Source: Burkholderiaceae bacterium (GTDB lineage Bacteria > Pseudomonadota > Gammaproteobacteria > Burkholderiales > Burkholderiaceae_C). From it: a stretch of DNA of 64,000 nucleotides. Location of the stretch: assembly GCA_016790575.1 (NCBI GenBank), contig JAEUOU010000028.1, positions 62,001 through 126,000 on the forward strand, written 5' to 3'. The notes under the pieces were generated by a model that searched no databases, had not been told where the DNA came from, and saw only the letters and a list, made by a program, of their open reading frames with translations. Position 1 is the stretch's first letter. The number at the start of each line of letters is the position of its first letter. This document shows, in pieces, positions 57,282-64,000 of this stretch. The translations under genes were made by a program, and so were the position numbers.

Positions 57282-58139
57282 TCAGTCGCCGAACATTTTT
57301 TGTTTCAACTCGCGCCGCTGCTGTGCTTCGAGCGACAGCGTTGCCGTCGGACGCGCAAGCAGACGACCGACGCCAATGGGCTCTCCGGTTTCGTCACAGT
57401 AGCCATAATCCCCGGAGTCGATACGGGAAATGGATTGCTCGATCTTCTTGAGCAGCTTGCGTTCACGGTCGCGGGTGCGCAGCTCCAGTGCGTGCTCTTC
57501 CTCGATGGTCGCCCGGTCCGCGGGATCGGGAACCACCACCGTGTCTTCACGCAGATGCTCGGTGGTTTCACCCGCGTTGTTCAGGATGTCCTGCTTCAGT
57601 TGAGACAGTTTGAGCCGGAAAAACGCCAGTTGCAGATCGCTCATGTACTCGGCGTCGGGCATGGCGAGCACTTCGGCGTCACTCAGCTGGTCAGCCGTCT
57701 TGGACTTCCAGTTGTTGAGCAGGGCGGGGTCCTTGCGGGGAGCGGTGAAGATAGGCGTCGGATGGGCGATGGAGGGCATGGCAGGGGAATAACTCGCTTT
57801 GGCCGCGGTCGATGCGACCGCCGGTGCCGGTGCCGGCGTTGCCGCAGGCGCTGATTTACGGGATGAGGCGCGTACCGCCGGAGCGGCAACGGGTGCCGGC
57901 GCCGGCAGCGGCGCAGTCAATGCCTTGGCGGGCGCCGCTGCGGGCTTTTTCTTCGCAACAGCCGCTGGCGCAGCCGCCACAGGCACTACGGGCACCGGGG
58001 CGACCTTGACGGAAGCCTTGGTCGCCTTGGCCGGCGCAGCAAGGGGGGGCGTAGGCGCCTGGGCGGGCGCGCGCACCGGCGCAACACCGCGGGTCACCGG
58101 CGGTGCCGTTTTTTTCGTTGGGACCGTTGGGGTTTTCAC
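57282..58139 (-). CDS. dksA: RNA polymerase-binding transcription factor DksA, long N-terminal extension, degenerate zinc finger
   Basis: DksA binds the RNA polymerase secondary channel and works with ppGpp. From the GTG at 58139, preceded by a strong GAGGAG site, the product has 285 residues. The first ~145 are an Ala/Pro/Lys-rich, probably disordered extension; the last ~140 are DksA proper with the coiled-coil tip DPADRATIEEE (DxxDxA). The zinc-finger region YGYCDETGEPIGVGRLLARPTATLSLEAQ has one of the four usual cysteines, so it should not bind zinc. An ATG at 58358 would add 73 codons, but has weaker start evidence. The COG0523 GTPase is upstream. Confidence 0.88.
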   Translation of the reverse strand: MKTPTVPTKKTAPPVTRGVAPVRAPAQAPTPPLAAPAKATKASVKVAPVPVVPVAAAPAAVAKKKPAAAPAKALTAPLPAPAPVAAPAVRASSRKSAPAATPAPAPAVASTAAKASYSPAMPSIAHPTPIFTAPRKDPALLNNWKSKTADQLSDAEVLAMPDAEYMSDLQLAFFRLKLSQLKQDILNNAGETTEHLREDTVVVPDPADRATIEEEHALELRTRDRERKLLKKIEQSISRIDSGDYGYCDETGEPIGVGRLLARPTATLSLEAQQRRELKQKMFGD

Positions 58140-58303
58140 GGACTGTCTCCTCAACACACGGTCATTCGCAGAACCCTCCCCGGCGTCGGCGACCGCGGGC
58201 GTTGTGCGCGTCGTGGCCCCTTTTCCGGGTCGGGATGAGCCCTTCTTGCCGCGAGGCGAGGGCTTGGCGTCCGAATTGGCCGGCTCGGCCGATTCGGCGC
58301 GCG

Positions 58304-58309
58304 ATTGTA
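58304..58309 (-). promoter_or_regulatory. Candidate -10 element for dksA
   Basis: TACAAT (five of six consensus bases) lies 165 bp before the preferred dksA start, in the 252-bp gap after the COG0523 gene. I see no good -35. If real, it argues against the longer ATG 58358 start. Confidence 0.25.
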
Positions 58310-58391
58310 TCGGCTTGCCCAGCGCCATGCCCATGAGTTGCAGAATCGAGACAAACATCGGTTTTCGTTGGCTTCGGTTGCGGCGAAATGC

Positions 58392-59444
58392 TCAGGCCAG
58401 ACTCTGGTCCAGCCCCTGCACCAGAATGTCGCGGGGCAGATCAATTCCTATGAAGACCATTTTGCTCACCCGGGCCTCACCAGAACCCCACTGGGGACCC
58501 AGGTCGCTGCCCATCAATTGGTGTACGCCCTGGAAAATGACTTTGCGATCGGTCCCTTTCATCGACAGGACCCCCTTGTAGCGCAACATCCGCGGCCCGT
58601 AGACATTGACGATGGCACCGAGAAAATCTTCCAGCTTGGCCGGGTCGAACGGCCGCTCGGAGCGGTAGACGAAGCTCTTGACGTCGTCCTCATGGTGGTG
58701 GTGGTGACCATGTGCATGCTGGTGCGAAGGATGGTCGCACGCTTCATCATGGACGTGATCGTGACCGTGGTCATGCGCGCCATGCTCGTCGTCAAGAAAG
58801 TCCGGGGCGATGTCGAGCTTGGCATTGAGGTTGAACCCCCGCAGGTCCAACACCTCCGACAAGGCCACCGAACCAAAATGAACCACTTTCTGCGGCGCGC
58901 GCGGGTTCATGTGCCGCAGCCGATGCTGCAAAGCGTCCAGGGCCTCGGCGGGCACCAGGTCAGCTTTGCTGATGAACAGCTGGTCCGCGAACCCGACCTG
59001 CCGGCGGGCCTCCTGGCGATCGTTGAGCTGGCCGGCGGCGTGTTTGGCGTCAACCAGAGTCAGGATGGAGTCGAGCAGGTAGCTCTCGGCGACCTCATCG
59101 TCCATGAAAAATGTCTGTGCCACCGGCCCCGGGTCTGCCAGGCCCGTGGTCTCGATGATGACCCGGTCGAACACCAGTTCACCCTTGCGCCGCTGCGCGG
59201 CCAGCCGCTGCAAGGTGTTGCGCAGATCATCGCGGATGGTGCAGCAGATACAGCCGTTGCTCATCTGGATGATTTGCTCCTGCGTATCGGCCACCAGGAT
59301 TTCGTTGTCGATGTTTTCTTCGCCGAATTCGTTTTCAATGACGGCGATCTTCTGTCCATGGGCTTCGGACAGGATCCGCTTGAGCAACGTGGTTTTGCCG
59401 GATCCGAGAAATCCGGTCAGGATGGTGGCGGGAATCAGGCTCAT
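58392..59444 (-). CDS. COG0523/CobW-family metal-handling GTPase (G3E)
   Basis: The 350-residue G3E GTPase has the P-loop ILTGFLGSGKTTLLKRIL, the metal-binding CxCC in MSNGCICCTIRDDL, ETTGLADPGPV, the SKADLV specificity motif and a C-terminal CobW domain. A histidine-rich loop (HDHGHDHVHDEACDHPSHQHAHGHHHHH, residues ~230-257 in part) will bind metal ions. Members include zinc chaperones (ZNG1-type) and cobalamin or nitrile-hydratase assembly factors. Position beside a zinc-less DksA points to zinc economy, but no Zur box is evident upstream. Confidence 0.85.
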   Translation of the reverse strand: MSLIPATILTGFLGSGKTTLLKRILSEAHGQKIAVIENEFGEENIDNEILVADTQEQIIQMSNGCICCTIRDDLRNTLQRLAAQRRKGELVFDRVIIETTGLADPGPVAQTFFMDDEVAESYLLDSILTLVDAKHAAGQLNDRQEARRQVGFADQLFISKADLVPAEALDALQHRLRHMNPRAPQKVVHFGSVALSEVLDLRGFNLNAKLDIAPDFLDDEHGAHDHGHDHVHDEACDHPSHQHAHGHHHHHEDDVKSFVYRSERPFDPAKLEDFLGAIVNVYGPRMLRYKGVLSMKGTDRKVIFQGVHQLMGSDLGPQWGSGEARVSKMVFIGIDLPRDILVQGLDQSLA

Positions 59445-59581
59445 GGTGTTCGTGGTACGGGCAATCGGGGGGCGGCGGCAGACGCCGGGCGCTCAGATGC
59501 GGGAGTGTAGCGGCCAAACCAAGGCCCCATGGGCGAAAAAGGCGGGATAACGAACCGCTTTCGAGACCCCGATCAGTTCGA

Positions 59582-59635
59582 TATTTATAGCAACATATCA
59601 CCTTTTTGCGCTGGGTATTGCCACTTTTCAATGAA
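59582..59635 (+). repeat. Dispersed 29-bp-core repeat, copy D (after the rlmI-like gene)
   Basis: The core AGCA-N6-CACC-N5-GCGCTGGGTA lies at 59589-59617, with the flank TTGCCACTTTTCAATGAA reaching the stop codon region of the rlmI-like gene at 59638. Confidence 0.85.
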
Positions 59636-59637
59636 GA

Positions 59638-60831
59638 TCAGGCCCCGGCAGGCTTTTTCAGCACGATCAGGCCCTTGAGGTATTCGCCCTCGGGAAAATG
59701 CAGCGTCCAGGGATGATCGGGCGCACCCTGCAGGCGGGCCAGGATGCCGGCCTGCACCCCGGCGTCAATCCCGGCAGCCGCCACGATCTTGTGGAACAGA
59801 TCGGCACTGATTCCCCCGGAGCAGGAGTAGGTGAACAAGCTTCCCCCCGGTTCAAGCAGTTGCAGGGCCAGGCGGTTGATGTCTTTGTAGGCCCGCGCCG
59901 CACGCTCCGCATGGGCCGCGGTCGGCGCAAATTTGGGCGGGTCCAGCACGATGGCGTCAAAGCGCCGGCCCTCGTCCAGAAAGCTCCGCAGGCTGGCATT
60001 GACGTCGGCGTCCAGAAACTTTGCCCGCCCGGCGTCGAAGCCGTTGAGCGTCACATTGGCCCGGGCGCGCTCCAGCGCCGGCCCGGAAGAGTCGATGGAC
60101 GTCACGGCCGCCGCGCCGCCCGCCAGTGCCGCCACGGTGAAGCCGCCCGTATAACAGTAACAGTTGAGCACCCGCTGCGCACCCCGCTGGCGCACATGCG
60201 CCGCAAACAGGTGGCGGCTGTCGCGCTGGTCCAGATAGAAACCCGTCTTGTGGCCTTGGGCAATATCCAGCGTCAGGCGCCAGTCGTGCTCGCGAATGGT
60301 CAGTTCGGTGGGGCCGTCCCCGTGGAGCCAGCCGCAGGCCTGGGGCAGCCCCTCCAAGGTCCGCACACTGGCATCCGAGCGCTCATACAGGCGCGCCAGC
60401 CCGGTCGCCGCCAGCAAGGTGTCGACGATCACGCCTTTCCAGCGCTCGACGCCACAGGCGGTGAACTGCGCCACCAGGGTGTCCCCGTACCGGTCGACGA
60501 TCAGGCCGGGCAGGCCGTCCGATTCGCCATGGATCAGCCGCACCCCGTCACTGGCCACGCCCAGCAGTGCCCGATACTGCAGCGCCAAGCCAACCCGCCG
60601 GGCAAAGAAGCCGGCGTCGATCCGTTCGGCCGCATCAAAACTCCACACCCGCAGCCGGATGCGCGACGTGGGACTGAACGCCGCCCACGCCAGGAAGCGG
60701 CCGTCGGCGGCTTCCACCCGCACGGTTTCGCCCGAATCGGCGCCCCCACGCTGGATTGCCCCGTCAAACACCCACGGGTGCCCCCGCAACAGGGCGCGTT
60801 CCTTGCCGTCCTTGAGCCGTATGGTTTTCAT
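59638..60831 (-). CDS. RlmI-like 23S rRNA (cytosine-C5) methyltransferase
   Basis: The 397-residue product belongs to the RlmI/YccW group (COG1092). An N-terminal PUA domain (MKTIRLKDGKERALLRGHPWVFDGAI) is followed by an EEHEE-like domain and a SAM methyltransferase with LNCYCYTGGFTVAALAGGAAAVTSIDSSGPAL and motif IV IVLDPPKFAP. A cysteine (YSCSGGIS) sits where RlmI carries its catalytic nucleophile. In E. coli RlmI methylates C1962 of 23S rRNA. It follows xerC by 48 bp. Confidence 0.88.
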   Translation of the reverse strand: MKTIRLKDGKERALLRGHPWVFDGAIQRGGADSGETVRVEAADGRFLAWAAFSPTSRIRLRVWSFDAAERIDAGFFARRVGLALQYRALLGVASDGVRLIHGESDGLPGLIVDRYGDTLVAQFTACGVERWKGVIVDTLLAATGLARLYERSDASVRTLEGLPQACGWLHGDGPTELTIREHDWRLTLDIAQGHKTGFYLDQRDSRHLFAAHVRQRGAQRVLNCYCYTGGFTVAALAGGAAAVTSIDSSGPALERARANVTLNGFDAGRAKFLDADVNASLRSFLDEGRRFDAIVLDPPKFAPTAAHAERAARAYKDINRLALQLLEPGGSLFTYSCSGGISADLFHKIVAAAGIDAGVQAGILARLQGAPDHPWTLHFPEGEYLKGLIVLKKPAGA

Positions 60832-60879
60832 GGCCCCTATTGTCGTCCGCGCCCAGCGCAGCCCCCGCGGCCATGCCGT

Positions 60880-61875
60880 TCAGGATGCCGGTTTCTTGCG
60901 CGCGCGAGGATGGGCGGCGTCGTAAACGCGCGCCAGATGCTGAAAATCCAGGCGGGTGTAGATCTGGGTGGTACTGATGTTTGCGTGGCCCAACAACTCC
61001 TGCACCGCCCGCAGATCGCCGCTGGACTGCAACAGATGGCTGGCAAACGAATGCCGCAGCATGTGCGGATGCACCGGCGTCGCCAGGCCCGCCAGGGCGC
61101 TGCGGCGGCGAACCCGCTGCCAGACGGCTTGCGGCGTCAGACGGGTGCCGCCGCGCCCGATGAACAGCGCGCGCCCGGCATCCTCATCCGCCGCCCCGGC
61201 TGCCGCGGTGGTGCCCCGAAGCTCCAGCCACTTTCCCAGCGCCCGGGCTGCCGCGGCACCCAGCGGCACGGTGCGCCGTTTGGCGCCCTTGCCCTGCACC
61301 TGCACCTGGGTGGACTCCGGCTCGACCCAGCCCCGGCCGGCGGCCAGGGCCGCCGCACTCGCGCGGCAGTCCAGCCCGACCAGCTCGCCCACGCGCAATC
61401 CGCAGCCGTACAGCAACTCGACCATGGCGTCATCCCGGGCCCGCAGCCAGGGATCGTCGTCCGCGGCCAGATGGTCGGCCAGCAACACCGCCTCGTCCAC
61501 CGCCAGCGCCTTGGGCAACGGGCGGGGAGCGCGCGGCGCCCGCACGTCCTGCACCGGGTTCGCGGTGACCAGTCCCTCGCGCCCCAGCCAACGGTAGAAA
61601 CCGCGCCAGCCGGACAGGATCAGGGCGATGCCGCGCCCGCTGCGGCCGCCTGCGTGCATGCGGGCGACCCAGCGCCGTACCTGTTGGGTGGTGACCCCGG
61701 TCAGCGCCACCGGCCACTCGGTCGCCAGCGTCTGCAGTCGCTGCAGATCCAGCCGGTACAGCTCGACCGTGCGCGCAGCCAGCCGCCGCTCCACCCGCAC
61801 ATGGTCCAGATAGCGGGCGATCAGCGCCGCGTCGCCGCCCGCAGGGGCATCGGCCGGGCCGCAAGGGGCTGCCAT
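60880..61875 (-). CDS. xerC: Tyrosine recombinase XerC
   Basis: XerC resolves chromosome dimers at dif with XerD and FtsK. The 331-residue product has a core-binding domain starting ALIARYLDHVRVERRLAARTVELY and a catalytic domain with the Arg in LLYGCGLRVGELVGLD, Lys in QGKGAKRRTVPLG, HxxR in HMLRHSFASHLL, His/Gly in GHANISTTQIYTR with the Tyr nucleophile. A loop of about 20 residues (RGTTAAAGAADEDAGRALF) explains the extra length. ATG 61875 is chosen. It is in the common dapF-DUF484-xerC arrangement. Confidence 0.95.
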   Translation of the reverse strand: MAAPCGPADAPAGGDAALIARYLDHVRVERRLAARTVELYRLDLQRLQTLATEWPVALTGVTTQQVRRWVARMHAGGRSGRGIALILSGWRGFYRWLGREGLVTANPVQDVRAPRAPRPLPKALAVDEAVLLADHLAADDDPWLRARDDAMVELLYGCGLRVGELVGLDCRASAAALAAGRGWVEPESTQVQVQGKGAKRRTVPLGAAAARALGKWLELRGTTAAAGAADEDAGRALFIGRGGTRLTPQAVWQRVRRRSALAGLATPVHPHMLRHSFASHLLQSSGDLRAVQELLGHANISTTQIYTRLDFQHLARVYDAAHPRARKKPAS

Positions 61876-61894
61876 GGCGACGGCCGGTTGTCGC

Positions 61895-62575
61895 CTACAG
61901 CCGCAGGCGCGACAGCGACGCCGCTGCGGTATCGGCCAGGCGCTCCAGGAACTCGGTGCCCATGCCGGCATGGAACCGCTGCGAGTCGGGCGAGGCCAGC
62001 ACCAGCATGCCGAACGCCAGCGGGGAGGACTCGTCGCGCAAAGCCAGCAGCGCCACCGAGGCAACCGCCTCCGGATGGTCCAGCCAGCCCACCGCATCAA
62101 ACCCGGCATTGACGCCGCAATACGGAACCACCAGTGACGAGGCCAGGTTGCGAACGTCTTCGCCTGCACCCTGGGCGAAGGGGCTGTCCGCGTGGTCCGG
62201 ATGCAAGTCCCACAGCTTCAGTGCCACCTGCGGCACCTGGAACTGGGTCTGGATCTCCTCGACGATGGTCGCGGGCAACAGCTCGGGCGCACGCACCCGG
62301 AACAGGCACCGGGCCCAACGCTGCAGGCGGTCGGCAATGACCATGTTTTCGTTGCCATGGCGAATCATGTCCATCATGCGCCGCTCCAGCGCCCGAATCT
62401 TGTCGCGCAGCATCTCGGCCTGGCGCTCCTGCAGGCCGACCGCGCGCTTGCCGTGCGGGCTGGTGAGCTGCACCGAGGCCAGCAACTCGGCATGCCGCTC
62501 GAAAAAGTCGGGCGTATTGACCAGAAAGTCGGCAATGTCGTCCTCAGTGATAGGGGTCATGGACGGATGGTTCAT
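61895..62575 (-). CDS. DUF484 family protein (GAF-like)
   Basis: The 226-residue product starts with a helical domain ([34 protein letters not shown]) and continues with a GAF-like fold ([15 protein letters not shown] ... [51 protein letters not shown] in part). DUF484 is conserved between dapF and xerC in proteobacteria, without known biochemical function. ATG 62575 overlaps the dapF stop. Confidence 0.92.
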   Translation of the reverse strand: MNHPSMTPITEDDIADFLVNTPDFFERHAELLASVQLTSPHGKRAVGLQERQAEMLRDKIRALERRMMDMIRHGNENMVIADRLQRWARCLFRVRAPELLPATIVEEIQTQFQVPQVALKLWDLHPDHADSPFAQGAGEDVRNLASSLVVPYCGVNAGFDAVGWLDHPEAVASVALLALRDESSPLAFGMLVLASPDSQRFHAGMGTEFLERLADTAAASLSRLRL

Positions 62576-63450
62576 GCAAGCTCCGGAAGTTCAATTTCAC
62601 CCTCAAACACCCTGGTCGCCGGCCCGGTCATGCGCACAGGATCGCGCTCCCCGCCGGCCCATTCGATGGTCAGCACACCACCCCGGGTGTGGACGTCGAC
62701 GCGCGGGTCCAGCAGTCCCAGACGGATCCCGGCCACCACGGCGGCGCAGGCGCCCGTGCCACAGGCCAGGGTTTCGCCGGCGCCGCGCTCGTACACCCGC
62801 AACCGCACCTGCGCCCGGTCGACAACCTGCAGGAAGCCGGCGTTCACCCGCCGCGGAAAGGCCGGGTGAGCCTCGATCTGCGGACCGATGTGCGCCACCG
62901 GCGCGGTATCCACATCGTCCACCAGAGTGACGGCATGCGGATTGCCCATGGACAAAACCACTACCGAAACCAGAGCATCAGAGGACCATTTAACGCTGGG
63001 TAGTGGCCATTTTTGCGTCAAACCGGCCAATTCGGGACGCAAACCGGCCGGATCGAAGGGGATCGCGGCCAGTTCAAACACCGGCGCGCCCATGTCGACT
63101 GTCACACGCCCATCGGGGTTGTCGATCAGTTCGATCACGCCACCGACCACCCGGACTTTGACCCGCGACCGGGTGGTCAGGCCTTTTTCCCGCACATAGC
63201 GCACAAAGCAGCGGGCGCCATTGCCGCAATGTTCCACCTCACCGCCATCGGCGTTGTGGATGACATATTCGAAATCGACCCCGGCGGCAGGCGACGGGCG
63301 CACGGACAGAATCTGGTCGGCACCGATGCCGAAATGCCGATCGGCCAGAAAGCGGTACTGCGCGGGCGACAGGCCCAGTGGACCGCGGGTCTCGTCGAGA
63401 ACGACAAAATCGTTGCCGGCGCCCTGCATCTTGGTAAAGCGAATTCGCAT
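62572..63450 (-). CDS. dapF: Diaminopimelate epimerase DapF, with repeat-derived segment
   Basis: DapF converts LL- to meso-diaminopimelate for lysine and peptidoglycan (used by MurE). The 292-residue product starts [23 protein letters not shown] and has both catalytic cysteines, in [11 protein letters not shown] and [28 protein letters not shown] is also conserved. E. coli DapF has 274 residues. Residues about 150-160 ([11 protein letters not shown]), just before SMGNPHAV, are encoded by dispersed-repeat copy E in an open frame. I use ATG 63450; the longer frame upstream overlaps the divergent NUDIX gene. Confidence 0.95.
   Translation of the reverse strand: MRIRFTKMQGAGNDFVVLDETRGPLGLSPAQYRFLADRHFGIGADQILSVRPSPAAGVDFEYVIHNADGGEVEHCGNGARCFVRYVREKGLTTRSRVKVRVVGGVIELIDNPDGRVTVDMGAPVFELAAIPFDPAGLRPELAGLTQKWPLPSVKWSSDALVSVVVLSMGNPHAVTLVDDVDTAPVAHIGPQIEAHPAFPRRVNAGFLQVVDRAQVRLRVYERGAGETLACGTGACAAVVAGIRLGLLDPRVDVHTRGGVLTIEWAGGERDPVRMTGPATRVFEGEIELPELA
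62971..63015 (+). repeat. Dispersed 29-bp-core repeat, copy E, inside dapF
   Basis: The core AGCA-N6-GACC-N5-ACGCTGGGTA lies at 62974-63002, followed by GTGGCC. It is translated antisense as part of DapF, in a different reading frame from copy F in the RNase II gene. Confidence 0.9.
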
Positions 63451-63525
63451 GGCCGGATTATCCGCCGGCCGCGGCGGTGGTGCCGGTGTGACGGAGCCCG
63501 ATGGCAGTGCTGTCGATAATGGCGC

Positions 63526-64000
63526 ATGGTCCGCCCTACCCAACTGCTCCACCCGCAGCGCGAGCCCGCTCCGCTGCGCCCCGCCGCTACCGTCCTGCTG
63601 CTGCGTGACACGCCACAGGGGATTGAAGTGCTCATGACCCGCCGCTCCCTCACCGCCAGCTTCGCGCCCGGCGCCTATGTGTTTCCCGGCGGCGGTATCG
63701 ATGCCGCCGACGCCGGCGCGCACGGCCAGGCCACACGACGCCCCACGCAAAGCGAGCAGCACCTCACGCAGGCGATCGCTGCCATCCGCGAAAGCTTCGA
63801 AGAACTGGGCGTCCTCCTCGCCCGCCACAGCGACGGGCGGTACGCCGATGGCGACGACATTGCCGCCCTGGATCGCCGCGCCCCGCTGACCGCGCAATGC
63901 GCCGCCCGTGGCCTGACCCTGACGGCGGCCGAGGTGTTTGTGCTGGCGCACTGGATGACCGACCGCGACCTGCCGCGCCGCTTCGACGTGCCCTTCCTGG
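63526..64000 (+). CDS. NUDIX hydrolase (partial, runs off the window)
   Basis: An open frame from ATG 63526 continues past the end of the window; 158 codons are visible. It begins [28 protein letters not shown], then [29 protein letters not shown] and a NUDIX box with [15 protein letters not shown] (RExxEExGV). It is divergent from dapF. Substrate is not predictable; related Burkholderiales proteins are annotated as CoA-pyrophosphatase-like or NTP hydrolases. Confidence 0.85.
   Translation, partial: MVRPTQLLHPQREPAPLRPAATVLLLRDTPQGIEVLMTRRSLTASFAPGAYVFPGGGIDAADAGAHGQATRRPTQSEQHLTQAIAAIRESFEELGVLLARHSDGRYADGDDIAALDRRAPLTAQCAARGLTLTAAEVFVLAHWMTDRDLPRRFDVPFL

Noticed and set aside
59445-59581. 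A Zur box upstream of the COG0523 GTPase
   Set aside because: I found no AT-rich palindrome of the GTTATnnnATAAC type in this gap.
59698-62112. An 804-codon open frame on the plus strand opposite rlmI-like and xerC
   Set aside because: Shadow of high third-position GC; no family similarity, and both genes beneath it have catalytic motifs.

Overview
The window is a gene-dense, GC-rich chromosomal segment from a betaproteobacterium, most likely a Burkholderiales member close to Comamonadaceae. The evidence is gene content and order: a full dcw cluster beside hslVU, dksA, a COG0523 GTPase and dapF-DUF484-xerC, plus pilS-pilR, a NrdA with two ATP-cones, an alanine/lysine-repeat H1-like protein and a DksA lacking most zinc-binding cysteines. 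I see no prophage, insertion sequence, integron or CRISPR array; almost everything is core genome.

Layout. 1-8.4 kb: end of an elongator tRNA-Met, a small exported protein, miaB, ffh (reverse strand), then ccsA-like / PP0621-like / pilS / pilR / ampD, tightly coupled. 8.4-13.6 kb: nrdA-nrdB behind tandem NrdR-type boxes, and an H1-like repeat protein. 13.6-19.7 kb (reverse strand): an apparent operon with a conserved unknown, a TlpA-like thioredoxin, accB, accC, prmA, a DUF3426 zinc-ribbon protein and a PfkB kinase. 19.9-27.4 kb: mpl, a small conserved protein, aroG, tldD, yegP, a 3-hydroxyisobutyrate-dehydrogenase-like enzyme, rodA. 27.5-34.9 kb (forward): yqiA, RNase II, a TonB-like protein, aroE, mtgA, an acyltransferase, a CdsA-like enzyme, ruvC. 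34.9-53.3 kb (reverse): the dcw cluster mraZ-rsmH-ftsL-ftsI-murE-murF-mraY-murD-ftsW-murG-murC-ddlB-ftsQ-ftsA-ftsZ-lpxC plus a tiny membrane protein. 53.5-63.5 kb (reverse): hslU, hslV, a STAS protein, dksA, a COG0523 GTPase, rlmI-like, xerC, DUF484, dapF. The window ends inside a forward NUDIX gene.

Most interesting findings. (1) A transcription attenuator lies in front of the DAHP synthase gene aroG. It has a 23-codon leader peptide with eight aromatic residues among codons 5-13, a terminator hairpin with a U-tract 34 nt before the aroG start codon, and a competing antiterminator. (2) A 29-bp dispersed motif with fixed internal spacing occurs seven times; two copies lie in frame inside the genes for DapF and RNase II, and a third contributes to the mpl stop codon. 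(3) A second, GC-rich palindromic repeat is inserted twice in tandem and in frame inside mpl, adding about 53 residues to a conserved enzyme. So two unrelated repeat families have been absorbed into housekeeping proteins here. Smaller points are four AATT elements phased at 10 bp upstream of accB, an 11-G tract in murD, and a paired AAGTACTT element upstream of mraZ.
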